From NCBI GenBank assembly GCA_030429545.1, contig JAUIFF010000022.1, positions 94,010 to 158,009 of the forward strand: a DNA stretch of 64,000 bases. The letters run 5' to 3'. This document shows, piece by piece, positions 54,001 through 62,470 of the stretch; positions within the stretch are counted from its first letter, which is position 1, and each line of letters starts with the position of its first letter. The DNA is from Polyangia bacterium (GTDB lineage Bacteria > Myxococcota_A > Polyangia > Nannocystales > Nannocystaceae). The translations under genes were made by a program, and so were the position numbers. Below the pieces are notes generated by a model. The model was not told the origin of the DNA, did no database searches, and worked only from the letters and a program-made list of their open reading frames with translations.

Positions 54001-54451
54001 TGATGCCTTCGGGACATGTCCATTGGAGCACCCTGTCGATGGTCGTGGTGATCAGCAGCGGACAGCCCAGCGACCACAGCTTGCGTGGGATGGTCAGCTT
54101 GTCGTCCTGGACCAGGGTCTGGGGTGGGTCGAGCTCCTCGGAGAGAAACATCGCCCAGTCCTCGCCTAGCCCCCCGGCGGCGTGATGCATCGCCTGGGCA
54201 TAGTCTGGGGGGTCGCCTTCGAGGTAGGCGCGAACCCGAAGTTCCTCGCGCAGACGTAAGCTGCCGAGCCGGTCGGCGACGCGTTCGAGCAGTGTCGTCC
54301 AACTCGGAATCAGGGGGCCGCCAAGGGCATCGCGGACCGACAACGGCACACCGGGCCCGATCATCGGGATCAGTCGCCGGTCGCGGATTGCATCCCGCAG
54401 TCCCTGCGGGATTTCGGCCTCACCCACGCTCACGGGATCGACGGTCTCCAA
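51008..54451 (-). CDS. SIR2-like domain fused to two Ser/Thr protein kinase domains
   Basis: An 1147-residue protein. Residues about 20-315 resemble the SIR2_2/NADase fold: LIPMIGPGVPLS, PSWTTLLERVAD, LLITTTIDRVLQ, LWHLFGHID and SMLFVGFDLDN. The usual NAD-site Asn after TT (TTNYD) is replaced (TTTID), so activity is uncertain. An acidic, Ala-rich linker (about 330-560) leads to kinase 1 (loop GQGGFATVW near 572, HRDVKPSN near 688, DFD instead of DFG) and kinase 2 (GRSGLGTMY near 872, HRDLKPLN near 990, DFG). No membrane segment is seen. The start is unsettled: TTG at 54451, or GTG at 54433 or 54427. NAD sensing coupled to phosphorylation is inference. Confidence 0.85.
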   Translation of the reverse strand: METVDPVSVGEAEIPQGLRDAIRDRRLIPMIGPGVPLSVRDALGGPLIPSWTTLLERVADRLGSLRLREELRVRAYLEGDPPDYAQAMHHAAGGLGEDWAMFLSEELDPPQTLVQDDKLTIPRKLWSLGCPLLITTTIDRVLQWTCPEGIMPRRWVIEPPTRDREKLQAALTVPHLWHLFGHIDMVPDVVLTPDGNEPYFHSEDLEERFLSALDLIRELASTHSMLFVGFDLDNREGGGRVAWLRDIFAGLGGTHYFLARHKELDDLPHAIDGVTIEFLGYDSIDDDSTSSLANILGTLASYRPREPSGPLQAVPEVTTQEHSLDVVELSGSELLAGDDDDDDGTGQEPLADLIDFDVPRQRRSRFESVSDAVSWATSSVHLVAEDAEQKNAGKAGKSLPPPPPSIALDADAKLPPPPPARDGFTSVDVTDLVEDTNKLEFAAEAAQAQAAEAAQAAQAAEVNTHAPANDTNDVTPGTDEDDHDDNDDSSDEPARPLSELIAEKDLTPRYDDDQTRALSEQLEAAIEQRMELRRRGQETADVEAQIKQLRSKLREGGHLKAGDSLGDGRYLLVRRVGQGGFATVWMANDRALEKSVAIKVLHAQYARDKTRRERFFRGARKMRDLDHDGIVRVIDLHGVEAGYHYFVMEYVDGYNLREAIRRQILPREQVLEVIKKVGDALAHAHSRGLVHRDVKPSNILVNAAGEPKLTDFDLVRADDTTGSSHTGSAMGSFIYGAPEVMDRAQEADAASDVYSLAMTAVYGLHGSDLSMAVVRDTGQYISQLPATTLIKEVLQRALDWDRKRRFQTAEGFCEALAQAQAGTYRRPEEPARKRKTLPGDENVLLHDDLDPEQTLEHLDSGTIIAGRFKVITCLGRSGLGTMYLGERINIGQRVAIKVLTDSWEWVRSNEGSQRFRNIALAASRTGQPNILEVFEAGSLPDNRLYMVMEYIEGFNLYAELQEHGRLPVRRACRIVRAVARAVRAAHDAGIIHRDLKPLNVMFVPLPDGSGEAVQVFDFGISAWAESEARLSDPSVFIATPEYMAPEQIRGKEPTPLLDIYALGVMLYEILVGEPPFVAATGREVMARKLHEKAPSLGSKRPELPHNLIVLVDDCLAIDPAERPPSARSFLERIGEAIHALASEKPTS

Positions 54452-54814
54452 TCCGCAGATGCATTGTCAAGGAAGTCCGGGACCTCGAAAAAAAATTGCA
54501 GTTGGGCAGGGCCCAAACCAGCTGTCGACCACCGTCGCAAAAACCGGTTGCGGGTCCCCGAGTCGGGGTCGACCGCTGGCCAATTCCCATGCAAACGCAC
54601 CGTGACCTGTATACTACGCAGGCCGCTGGAGATGCGGATTTCGCAAAGGCCGCAGGCACGGATTTCTCACCCCCCCCGAACACGGCCGACTTCGGGGACA
54701 GGTGCGGGGCCTCGATTCCGCTCAGGTCGATGTGGTCCAATATCGCCCGCATTCGCTGTGCAATTGCGTGCGCAGTTGGAGTTGGGTTGCAACTGCACAC
54801 ATCCGAACCCTCGC
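54452..54814. other. Intergenic region without a gene
   Basis: About 360 bases upstream of the SIR2/kinase gene and downstream of the reductase gene. One exact TGYANNTRCA copy lies at 54788-54797. Short frames lack coding character. Confidence 0.35.
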
Positions 54815-55807
54815 TCAGCGCGAGCCGTAGTTGTGTTGCGAGGACTCTTCGTTGCGATCAGTGGCCGGTGGCGGGGCGGGTGACAGCGCGGAGATTTCCT
54901 GGCGTTGCGCTTCGCTGAGTTTCAGGGTTGTGGCCTGAAGCAACGGCTCGAGTTGCTCGAGGTTGCGGGCGCCGATAAGCGGTGCGGTGACAGCCGGATG
55001 CGACCCCACCCATGCGAGCGCCAGGGTTGCGGGGTGATGCCCCCAGGCTCGCGCGAGCTCACAAAATCGTTGGGCGATCTCAAAGTTCACCTGGTCGCGG
55101 TAGCGGGTTGTGTACATCGGGTTGGAGACGAGCCGGCCGGTTTTGGGGCGGGTGTCGACGCCGTATTTTCCACTCAACAGGCCACCACCCAGGGGTCCGT
55201 AGGGGATCACCGCGAGCGACTCGCTGGCGGCCATCGGCAGCAGTTCGATCTCCGCCGCCCGCTTGGCGAGGTTGTACATCGGTTGGATGCAGCAAAGCGG
55301 TTCAAATCCCAGGCGCTCGGCGTGGCCGATGGCGCGGGCGACCTGCCAGGCGGCGAAGTTGCTGGCGGCGGGATGCAAAATCTTGCCCTGGCGGACGAGG
55401 TCTTCGAGTGCTCGCAGCGTGGCCTCGAGGTCGGTCGCGTCGTCGAATCGATGTAAATAAAACAAATCGATGCGGTCCGTCTGCAGGCGGCGAAGGCTGG
55501 CCTCGACCGCGCGCACGAGGTGATAGCGAGAGGAGCCCCTGGCATTGACATCGGCGGAGGTCGGAAAATAGGCCTTGGTCGCGATCACGACCTCGTTGCG
55601 GCAGTCGCAAATCAGCTCGCCGAGAATCGTCTCGGACATTCCCTGGGCGTAGACGTCTGCGCAGTCGAAGTGATTGATGCCGGCATCGCGGCAGCGGTCA
55701 AACAGTGTCCGCGACATTGCGCGGTCACAGCTGTCGCCAAACCCCATCGTGCCAAACCCGAGTTGGGAAATTCGGATCCCTGTTTTGCCCAAAAACCGAT
55801 ACTGCAT
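54815..55807 (-). CDS. Aldo/keto reductase
   Basis: A 330-residue NADPH-dependent carbonyl reductase of the AKR superfamily. It begins with the typical YRFLGKTGIRISQLGFGTM and has the catalytic set: Asp and Tyr in FDCADVYAQG, Lys in VIATKAYF and His in DLFYLHRFD. Then come the cofactor-end motif IPYGPLGGGLLSGKY and PLIGARNLEQL. The start at 55807 is chosen over 55969 for the family start; a -10-like TACACT lies nine bases upstream. The substrate is unknown. It is divergent from the acyltransferase gene. Confidence 0.9.
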   Translation of the reverse strand: MQYRFLGKTGIRISQLGFGTMGFGDSCDRAMSRTLFDRCRDAGINHFDCADVYAQGMSETILGELICDCRNEVVIATKAYFPTSADVNARGSSRYHLVRAVEASLRRLQTDRIDLFYLHRFDDATDLEATLRALEDLVRQGKILHPAASNFAAWQVARAIGHAERLGFEPLCCIQPMYNLAKRAAEIELLPMAASESLAVIPYGPLGGGLLSGKYGVDTRPKTGRLVSNPMYTTRYRDQVNFEIAQRFCELARAWGHHPATLALAWVGSHPAVTAPLIGARNLEQLEPLLQATTLKLSEAQRQEISALSPAPPPATDRNEESSQHNYGSR

Positions 55808-55937
55808 GGTCGGCGCAGTGTATCGCAGGCTGGTCGAATTCCTGCCTGAGAACGCGGCCGGTTTTTGGTGCATTTGCAAACCACCGCGGCCAAAGGTTTG
55901 GCGTGCACACCCAGCTGTGGCACGATCTTTGGCGGTC

Positions 55938-56948
55938 ATGCTCGACTTACACCGGCTCTCGCGGATCAAACTGCAAACCTACCCCCCGGCTCAAAAGTTT
56001 ATTGCCCAGGCGTTGCTGCGACCCAACTACAGCCTCCCGCCCCGGGTGGTGATTCACGTCGAGGGCGAGGAGCGGATCCCCGAGCACCCGGTGATGTTCG
56101 CGATGAACCACACCGACCGCTACAACTACTGGCCGTTTCAGTACCATCGCTATCGCCAGCACAACCGCTTCACGGCGACGTGGGTCAAGGGCAAGTACTA
56201 CGAGTCAAGGTTTGTCGGGTGGTTCATGGAGCACACCAACAACATCCCCACGGTCTCGCGCGGCTACCTGATCGTTCGCGACTTTTTGGCGGTGTGTGGG
56301 CGGCGGCCAAACGACGCCGAGTACAAGGGGCTGCGGGCACTGGTCAACGCCGTCCATGAGGGGGATGCCGCCCGGGCCGAGGAGCTCAAGCACGACCTGC
56401 GTGACCAGGTGCCGGGGCCGTTGTGGACCAAGCCGCGCGATATGCTGGGGCGGGCGTTTGACCCGGGGCGGGAGTCCTACGAAAGATGTATTTGCAACCT
56501 ATTTGACGACATGATGCGGCGGTTTGTCGCCCTCAACACCCTCGCCATCGACAAGCGTCTCGACCTCCTGGTGTTTCCCGAGGGCACCCGTTCGGTGCGT
56601 CTGTCGCGGGGTAAAACCGGGGCGATGCAGCTGGCGATGCACCTCGGGTTGACGATCGTGCCGATCGGTTGCAACGGCTGCGACCGCGTGTATCCAGGAG
56701 GCAGCCCGCTGGCCAAGGGGGGGACGATTACCTACCGTATCGGCCACCCGATCACACCCGCGGATCTGGCTGACATGTGGCCGGAGGATGCGTTTGTGCC
56801 TTTTTCTGCGGAGGCGGTTCGAGCCCATGGACCGGCGTTTGAAGCCGCGACCGAAGTTGTGATGGCGAGGATCAACGAGTTGCTCGACCCACGGCACCAG
56901 TACGATCCACAGGCGGCCAACAAGACCGGTGCCAAGCGGTTTCTTTAG
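55938..56948 (+). CDS. PlsC-family acyltransferase-like protein
   Basis: A 336-residue protein. The first acyltransferase block is present in altered form (MNHTDRYNYW, an H-x4-N in place of H-x4-D), followed by a long insertion with basic and aromatic residues and the conserved VFPEGTRS near residue 217 and GLTIVPIGC. The family makes or remodels membrane phospholipids. The missing Asp in the first block may lower or change activity. The C-terminal tail is hydrophilic. The ATG at 55938 is chosen because the frame upstream runs back into the divergent reductase gene. The acceptor is unknown. Confidence 0.78.
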   Translation: MLDLHRLSRIKLQTYPPAQKFIAQALLRPNYSLPPRVVIHVEGEERIPEHPVMFAMNHTDRYNYWPFQYHRYRQHNRFTATWVKGKYYESRFVGWFMEHTNNIPTVSRGYLIVRDFLAVCGRRPNDAEYKGLRALVNAVHEGDAARAEELKHDLRDQVPGPLWTKPRDMLGRAFDPGRESYERCICNLFDDMMRRFVALNTLAIDKRLDLLVFPEGTRSVRLSRGKTGAMQLAMHLGLTIVPIGCNGCDRVYPGGSPLAKGGTITYRIGHPITPADLADMWPEDAFVPFSAEAVRAHGPAFEAATEVVMARINELLDPRHQYDPQAANKTGAKRFL

Positions 56949-56987
56949 TGGGGGCCAACGTTCTCGCCAAATAAAAGTGTCCAAGCA

Positions 56988-57025
56988 GACATGTTGTTTA
57001 AATAGACATGACCATTAAGACATGT
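56988..57025. promoter_or_regulatory. Three GACATG(T/A) repeats upstream of the TSP3 lipoprotein
   Basis: Direct copies at 56988-56994, 57005-57011 and 57019-57025, spaced 17 and 14 bases, directly before the -10-like box at 57033. The motif is shared with dyads at 29353 and 42631. It could be the site of an activator or a special sigma factor. Confidence 0.5.
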
Positions 57026-57032
57026 TTTGGCG

Positions 57033-57047
57033 TATCATCGATTCATG
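57033..57047 (+). promoter_or_regulatory. -10-like TATCAT six bases before the ATG
   Basis: TATCAT (57033-57038), six bases, ATG at 57045. The string TATNATCG(G/A)TTCATGT is nearly identical to that at 1123-1138. It also shows that the earlier ATG at 57027 is not the likely start. Confidence 0.5.
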
Positions 57048-58130
57048 TCGCGCAGTCCACGTGGTCGGTGTTCATACATAGGGTTGCCGTTGCTCGCGGT
57101 TTTATGCGGAGTTGCTGGAGCTTGCGCATTTGACGGGACCGGTGCTGGCACGGGCTCAGCCGGGTCGACCGACGACAGCGACACCCAAGCGTCCGACAGT
57201 GAGACGACCGATGGCGCGACGACCTCGGAGCCCACAACTGCGGGCTCAGAGTCGATGGGGACGACCGACGAGTCGACCGTGGCACCCACGACGATGGACC
57301 CGACGACGATGGACCCGACGACGATGGATCCGACGACGATGGACCCGACGACGGACCCGACAACGGACCCGACGACGATGGACCCGACGACGGACCCGAC
57401 GACCGACCCGACGGGTTGTGACGACGAAGACAACGACGGGGTGTGTGATGGCGAAGACCTGTGTCCCGGGCACGATGACATGGAAGATAAGGACGGCGAT
57501 CTGCAACCCGACGCCTGTGATCCCTGTCCCGCGGATCCGGGCGACGACAAGGATCAGGACGGATTGTGTGGCGATGTCGACAATTGTCCAGCCGATGCCA
57601 ATCCCGATCAGACCGACTCCGACAACGATGGCGCCGGCGATCCCTGCGATGTGTGCAAGGGCAACTACGGTGACGATCTTGCCGATTACGACGGTGATGG
57701 TCTGCTGTGTAAAGACGACCTGTGTTTGTTTGATGGACCCGAGCCGACGCCGCTGCCGAAAATGGTCGGCGAGTTTCAGGAGATCACCCTGGCCAACGCG
57801 AGTGTCAACGGCGGCCCAAATTACGCGGTCGTAGGCCCCGGCAAACAGGTCTCTGTCGCGTTCAACTACGAGATCAGTAGCTGTGACTGTCCCGGCTGTG
57901 TCACCCAGGGGCTGGTCGCCATCCCTGGCAATCCGCCGGGTGCCTGTTTTTACAGCGGTGTGCCCGGTTGTTTCACGATCGATGGCGCAGACACCCTCGA
58001 CTTCACCGCGCCGGCAACCCCGGGGACCTACTTTTATCGGTTCGCCCGCACCTGGGAGTTTAGCTGCGTGCAGGATGCGAAGGTTGAAAACCCGGCCACT
58101 GAGTTTGCCGCGATCTGTGTAGTCGAGTGA
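57045..58130 (+). CDS. Lipoprotein with thrombospondin type 3 calcium-binding repeats
   Basis: A 361-residue exported protein. The signal ends V-A-G-A-C (Cys about 21), then a Thr/Ser/Asp linker with repeated PTTMD units (about 85-120). Residues about 125-230 hold TSP3 repeats: DEDNDGVCDGEDLCP, DKDQDGLCGDVDNCP, DSDNDGAGDPCD, which bind Ca2+ through Asp. The C-terminal 130 residues are a beta-rich domain with Cys pairs (CDCPGC, ACFYSGVPGC) ending in AICVVE. It is the first of a plus-strand pair with the FG-GAP gene at 58202, 70 bases later, possibly cotranscribed. Surface attachment is inferred. Confidence 0.85.
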   Translation: MSRSPRGRCSYIGLPLLAVLCGVAGACAFDGTGAGTGSAGSTDDSDTQASDSETTDGATTSEPTTAGSESMGTTDESTVAPTTMDPTTMDPTTMDPTTMDPTTDPTTDPTTMDPTTDPTTDPTGCDDEDNDGVCDGEDLCPGHDDMEDKDGDLQPDACDPCPADPGDDKDQDGLCGDVDNCPADANPDQTDSDNDGAGDPCDVCKGNYGDDLADYDGDGLLCKDDLCLFDGPEPTPLPKMVGEFQEITLANASVNGGPNYAVVGPGKQVSVAFNYEISSCDCPGCVTQGLVAIPGNPPGACFYSGVPGCFTIDGADTLDFTAPATPGTYFYRFARTWEFSCVQDAKVENPATEFAAICVVE

Positions 58131-58201
58131 GGTCTCGGACCCACGGGTTCTGTCACGGCCTGCGCTTGTCAACGGCGGCGGTTATGGCCGAACATGCCAG
58201 C

Positions 58202-60142
58202 ATGTCTCGGTTTGCAATAACGGGTGCGGCACTGGTGGGCGCGGCAATGTTGGCTTCGGCCTGTGGTGGTGATGGGCAGAGCACGACGAGTTCGGCGACC
58301 CAAGCAACCGCCATGCCGACCACCGAAGCGACGACCGCCGGGCCCGGGACCGAGAGCACAGGCGACACCGCAGACACGGCTGATACCGGCGATACGGCCG
58401 AAACCGAAGACCCGCCCGGATATATGTGTACTGCCACCGAACTCGTGCCGCCCGGGCAGGGTTTTTTTACCAACATCTCCGACCCCAGTGGCATTCGGGT
58501 TGACAACTTCGTCCCCGACCCGCCCGATCCGATTCCGATCAACGACCATAGCCGGCTCGGGTTTGTCGACATCAACGGCGACCACTTCGATGACATCGTC
58601 GCCCACAGCCTGTTTCCCAACGCTCAAAACGGGATCCCGTTTGAGCACCTGGTGTTCCTCAACAACGGCGACGGAACGTTTACCCACTTTAGCGACGAGT
58701 CGGGGCTACGCGATGTCCAGGCGGGGTTTTTCGCGTTTGGCGATGTCGACAACGACGGCGATCAGGACTGCTTTGCCGGCCTCGACATCGAGCTCGGCAA
58801 CAACACCCATACGCTGTGGCTCAACGACGGTGAGGGCCACTTTACGCAAAAGCTCGACGCCGGGGTCGACACCGGGCCTGCCCCGTATGTCGCCGGTAAT
58901 GCGGCGTTTGGCGACTACAACAACGACGGCAACCTCGACCTGTTTATCGGCAACGGTCAGACCGGGTTTGCGGTCCCCGACCAGTTGCTGTTTGGCTTTG
59001 GCGACGGTCGGTTTCAGGATGTTTCTTCGGTCTATCTCGCGGGTGCTCCGGGACAGCCGGCCAACGGCGTGGTTGCCTGCGACTACGACAACGATGTCGA
59101 CCTCGATGTGTTTGTCGCCAACTACGGTGTCAGCGTGTTCAAGGGGGCCAACCAACTGTGGGAGAACGATGGCACAGGTTCGATGAGCAATGTCGCGGTC
59201 GAGCGCGGGTTTGCCAGCCTGGCGACCGGCAACTACTGGCTGGCGACGACCGGTAACGGGACTGAGCCCGAGCCCGACGCCAACGAAAACACCTATGTCG
59301 GTTCCAATGGCTTTGGCATTCAGTGCGAGGATGTCAACAACGACGGCAATCTCGATATCTATATGGCGACGATTTCCCACCCCGTCGACAGCGACTACAA
59401 CCGCAAGTGGTCCGACCCAACCCAGCTGTTGATCAACCAGGGCGAGGCCGGTGGCTACGCGTTTGTCAACGAGTACCTCGCCCGCGGGCTGCCGTTTAAC
59501 GAGGGGGATATCGACGCGGCGATGGTCGACTTTGACAACGACGGTCGGCTCGACCTGGCCGTGACCCGCGACCGCAAGTACGAGGGTAACTACAACGAGG
59601 TCGACCAAAAGGCCTGGTTTGGATTGATGCATCAGCAACCAGATGGCTCGTTTGTCAGCGTTGGCCCGATCAGCGGGATCAACAACTCCGACGCCGAGTA
59701 CTTGCAGATGAAAAACGGGCAAAACCAGGCCTGGTCCGACATCGACCACGACGGCGATCTCGACCTGCTGGTCGGTGGGCGCGACACCGGTGGTGGGCGG
59801 CCAAACTTCCTGTTTCGCAACGACATCGGCCAGCAAAACATGTGGCTGGCCGTACGCTTGGAAGGCGATGGCAACCTCGTCAACCGCGATGCGATCGGTG
59901 CCCGGGTGACCCTGCGCTATGCCGACAAGGTGGTGATGCGCGAGGTCAAGGGCAGCCGCGGGACCTACAACTCGATGGACTCGCGCACGCTTCACTTTGG
60001 CATGGGCGAGTTTGGTTGTGGATACACCTTAGAGGTGCGCTGGCCCGATGGCTCGGTGCATACCTACAACGACGACGAGTTTCCCAACAACGCGTTTCTC
60101 CACATCGACTACACAGGCGAGCTGACGGTCGAATCGCCCTAG
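58202..60142 (+). CDS. Exported FG-GAP/VCBS repeat protein with UnbV-type C-terminus
   Basis: A 646-residue lipoprotein. The signal ends L-A-S-A-C (Cys about 20) and an Ala/Thr/Asp/Gly linker follows. At least seven FG-GAP-type repeats with calcium loops (DINGDHFDD, DVDNDGDQD, DYNNDGNLD, DVNNDGNLD, DFDNDGRLD, DIDHDGDLD and a weaker DYDNDVDLD) suggest a beta-propeller. The last 110 residues match ASPIC/UnbV (LVNRDAIGARV, VREVKGSRGTYNSMDSRTLHFGMG with minor changes). ATG at 58184 is an alternative start; 58202 gives the neater signal peptide. A role in surface binding is inferred. The hairpin element copy 2 follows the gene. Confidence 0.88.
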   Translation: MSRFAITGAALVGAAMLASACGGDGQSTTSSATQATAMPTTEATTAGPGTESTGDTADTADTGDTAETEDPPGYMCTATELVPPGQGFFTNISDPSGIRVDNFVPDPPDPIPINDHSRLGFVDINGDHFDDIVAHSLFPNAQNGIPFEHLVFLNNGDGTFTHFSDESGLRDVQAGFFAFGDVDNDGDQDCFAGLDIELGNNTHTLWLNDGEGHFTQKLDAGVDTGPAPYVAGNAAFGDYNNDGNLDLFIGNGQTGFAVPDQLLFGFGDGRFQDVSSVYLAGAPGQPANGVVACDYDNDVDLDVFVANYGVSVFKGANQLWENDGTGSMSNVAVERGFASLATGNYWLATTGNGTEPEPDANENTYVGSNGFGIQCEDVNNDGNLDIYMATISHPVDSDYNRKWSDPTQLLINQGEAGGYAFVNEYLARGLPFNEGDIDAAMVDFDNDGRLDLAVTRDRKYEGNYNEVDQKAWFGLMHQQPDGSFVSVGPISGINNSDAEYLQMKNGQNQAWSDIDHDGDLDLLVGGRDTGGGRPNFLFRNDIGQQNMWLAVRLEGDGNLVNRDAIGARVTLRYADKVVMREVKGSRGTYNSMDSRTLHFGMGEFGCGYTLEVRWPDGSVHTYNDDEFPNNAFLHIDYTGELTVESP

Positions 60143-60158
60143 TGGGCGCGAACGTACG

Positions 60159-60255
60159 CGCGGGTTTTTTTGCCCGTGAACCGGTTTTGAGAAGCTAGCA
60201 GCCCCACTACAGCGTCGCTTCTCACAACTCGGTTCACGGGCAAAAGTTTGCCGCG
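60159..60255. repeat. Large cruciform/hairpin element, copy 2
   Basis: Nested arms: CGCGG/CCGCG (60159-60163, 60251-60255), a perfect 12-bp pair (60172-60183 with 60230-60241) and TGAGAAGC/GCTTCTCA (60188-60195 with 60217-60224). The apex reads GCTAGCAG, CCCC, ACTACAGCGTCGC, almost the same as in copy 1 at 5131-5230. A T-run at 60165-60171 is inside the left arm. It follows the FG-GAP gene. Confidence 0.65.
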
Positions 60256-60363
60256 AACCTTAGGGGGGCGCGGGGGCTCTTCTGGTGGAGAGACCGGTTT
60301 TAACGTAGCGATCGCAGGCGAGCACGCAGGGACGTGGCCGGAACTGGTCGAGCCACAAGCGGT

Positions 60364-60813
60364 TTAGCTATCGCAGGCGCATGAGCACTCGGGGACCCCT
60401 CCGTCGAGGTCCTCCTGCGAGCACTGCGACCAGCCGGCGGGTGAGGTGCCGCCGCAGTAGGGGCGAAAGCCCTTGACGCCATCGACTTCGATGTAGCCCC
60501 AAGCCTTGGTGCAGTTGCCAAAGGTGCCGCAGCCGGCCGCGACATCGCCCGAGACATACACGCACTGGCTCAGCGGCTCGCCGGCGACACACATGTCATT
60601 TTCGATGTTCCAGGTGGAAAACGAAATCCACGAGCAGGGCTCGGGGCAGTTTTCGGCGCTGTCGAAGTTTGGGCACATCGCCGGGTCGACCGGGCCCGAG
60701 GTCGAGGTGCTGGCAGACTCGCTGGCATCTGTGTCGCCCCCGCCCTTGTCGCAGGCGCCCATCGACACCAGCGAGGTGGCTACGAGCCCCAGGAGTAGGT
60801 GTTTAAAATGCAT
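60364..60813 (-). CDS. Small Cys-rich lipoprotein
   Basis: A 149-residue exported protein. The signal ends S-M-G-A-C (Cys about 21). A Ser/Thr/Asp linker is followed by a roughly 105-residue domain with about ten Cys (CPNFDSAENCPEPC near the start, CSCACDS at the end), so a disulfide-stabilised fold. I recognise no family. The ATG at 60813 is chosen because AAGGAA lies six bases upstream; the ATG at 60819 abuts that site. It lies just downstream of the pectin-acetylesterase-like gene (23-base gap), probably in the same transcript. Confidence 0.75.
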   Translation of the reverse strand: MHFKHLLLGLVATSLVSMGACDKGGGDTDASESASTSTSGPVDPAMCPNFDSAENCPEPCSWISFSTWNIENDMCVAGEPLSQCVYVSGDVAAGCGTFGNCTKAWGYIEVDGVKGFRPYCGGTSPAGWSQCSQEDLDGGVPECSCACDS

Positions 60814-60835
60814 GTACATTTCCTTGGGAGGTGGG

Positions 60836-62152
60836 TTACTGGTCCTCGTTGGGTTGAACCGACTCGCGATGGCTTGTCAGGGGGGTGTTGTCGTCGAGGA
60901 GGACGTCGACAAAGTTGCGCAGGTCGATCGCCTCTTCCTCGATCTCGGTACCCAAGTAGGTGACGATGGAGACGCAGTGACTGGTGTTGAGCTCCCGCCA
61001 ATAGGGCAGGTAGTAGGCGAGGTTGTCGTATTGGTCGTAGGTCGACGCCATCAGGTCGGTGTCGTCGGCCCAGTAGCTCAGGATGCTCTCCTTGTCGTTT
61101 TCGGCGTAGAAGTTTTCATAGGAGTAGCGCGAGTAGTTGTAGTCGCGCTGAAAAAACACCGTGCTCAAACGATCGTCGGGGTACATGTCGGCAAGCAGGC
61201 CGTTGAGTGCACCAAAGTCGTCCATGACCTGCGGGCCTAGGTCGCCGGGGAGCTTGTTGAGAATCGGGTCGACGTCCCACGAGCTGCGGATCATCGAGTG
61301 CAGTGGGGCCGACCAGCCGTCACTTGGAAAGATGGGGCCCGAGTCGTTGAGCAGGTAACTCTTGTCGGCGTTGAGACGCTCGCGCAGGAAGTGGTAGTTG
61401 ATGATCGCCCCGGCGCCACCGGCAGAGCACCCGGTGACCATCATCCGCGGGATGTCAGGAAATTGTACATTCAAGAATGCTGCGGCCCGTTGGACATTGT
61501 CGTGGCCGTTGTGGTGGAACTCGATGTCGGGCTCGGCCCCGTTGGGGTCGATGTATGTGACCACGTTGTTGCCGGTGTGGACATCGCCCGTGCAGTAGGG
61601 GATGAAGACAAAGTTCCAGTCGATCATCGGGTTGTCTTCGACCGGTACATCGCGGCGGATAAGCGGCGACAAAAACGAGTTTTGGACCATGTGGTTGTCC
61701 GCGATGCCGTTGGGGTTGGCCGCTCCGAGGGCGGTTTTGCCGGCACACCCGTCGTAGTCCCAGCAGGCGCCACCTGGCTCAAACATCACCACCACATTTT
61801 GCGAGGTCTCGCTGAAGTTGATGAAAATCGGATATTGGGTGCCGTTGCTGCATACGGCACCTGGGATGTCGACGCGGTGCCAATCGCCGTAGCTCGGGGG
61901 CACAATCGGATCGGGGGTATCAAACCCATCGGTGTCGGAGTCGGTGTCGGTGTCGGTATCGCCCTCGGTCTCGGTTCCGGTCTCGGTTCCGGTCTCGCCG
62001 GTCGGGTCGCCCGACGTCTCACTTGTCGGTCCGGCCGTCTCCGACTCGGTCCCGGCAACGGTTGTGTCCGATGTGTCCCCACACCCGGTCAGCAAAACAA
62101 GTGGCAACGCGAGCGAGCCAACCATCCAATTCAAACCTGAAGTTCCGTACAT
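60836..62152 (-). CDS. Pectin-acetylesterase-like exported hydrolase
   Basis: A 438-residue lipoprotein. The signal ends L-L-T-G-C (Cys about 24), then a Thr/Glu/Gly/Asp linker with TET and DTDTD runs. The catalytic part resembles the pectin acetylesterase/Notum family: VVVMFEPGGACWDYDGC near residue 125, FIPYCTGDVHTG, and the nucleophile motif VTGCSAGGAGAI near 245, with a plausible His near the end in SHCVSIV. It should remove acetyl or other acyl groups from a polymer, outside the cell. The ATG at 62152 gives a proper signal peptide; the open frame reaches 62257. It is followed by the small Cys-rich lipoprotein. Confidence 0.85.
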   Translation of the reverse strand: MYGTSGLNWMVGSLALPLVLLTGCGDTSDTTVAGTESETAGPTSETSGDPTGETGTETGTETEGDTDTDTDSDTDGFDTPDPIVPPSYGDWHRVDIPGAVCSNGTQYPIFINFSETSQNVVVMFEPGGACWDYDGCAGKTALGAANPNGIADNHMVQNSFLSPLIRRDVPVEDNPMIDWNFVFIPYCTGDVHTGNNVVTYIDPNGAEPDIEFHHNGHDNVQRAAAFLNVQFPDIPRMMVTGCSAGGAGAIINYHFLRERLNADKSYLLNDSGPIFPSDGWSAPLHSMIRSSWDVDPILNKLPGDLGPQVMDDFGALNGLLADMYPDDRLSTVFFQRDYNYSRYSYENFYAENDKESILSYWADDTDLMASTYDQYDNLAYYLPYWRELNTSHCVSIVTYLGTEIEEEAIDLRNFVDVLLDDNTPLTSHRESVQPNEDQ

Positions 62153-62470
62153 GTCCGGGACGGACCGTAGCAGAAGCAGGGGGCTTGCGGGCCACGAGCA
62201 AAACCCAGAAACCGGGCTGCTGGGGTTATCTAGCGACAGCTTGGGGTGGGCGATCACTCAGGAATTGGATCACGGCGAGAGCGGTGACAATGCACACGTT
62301 TTATTGTCAGAAAATCGTGAAGGATTGGGCGTCTATGCATCTTTTTGTCGTAATCAGCCCAGACAATGTGATTCGGATCTCGTGGAAAATCTCACGTTAG
62401 TTCTGGGCAATTCGAAATAAGAGTTTTCGGGGGATTGCCGGGGTTTTTTGTGACATGCGAAGGTTCATCC
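62153..62470. other. Divergent intergenic region
   Basis: About 320 bases between the hydrolase and protease genes, AT-rich near 62300-62430. It must hold both promoters. I see no gene and no strong hairpin. Confidence 0.35.
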
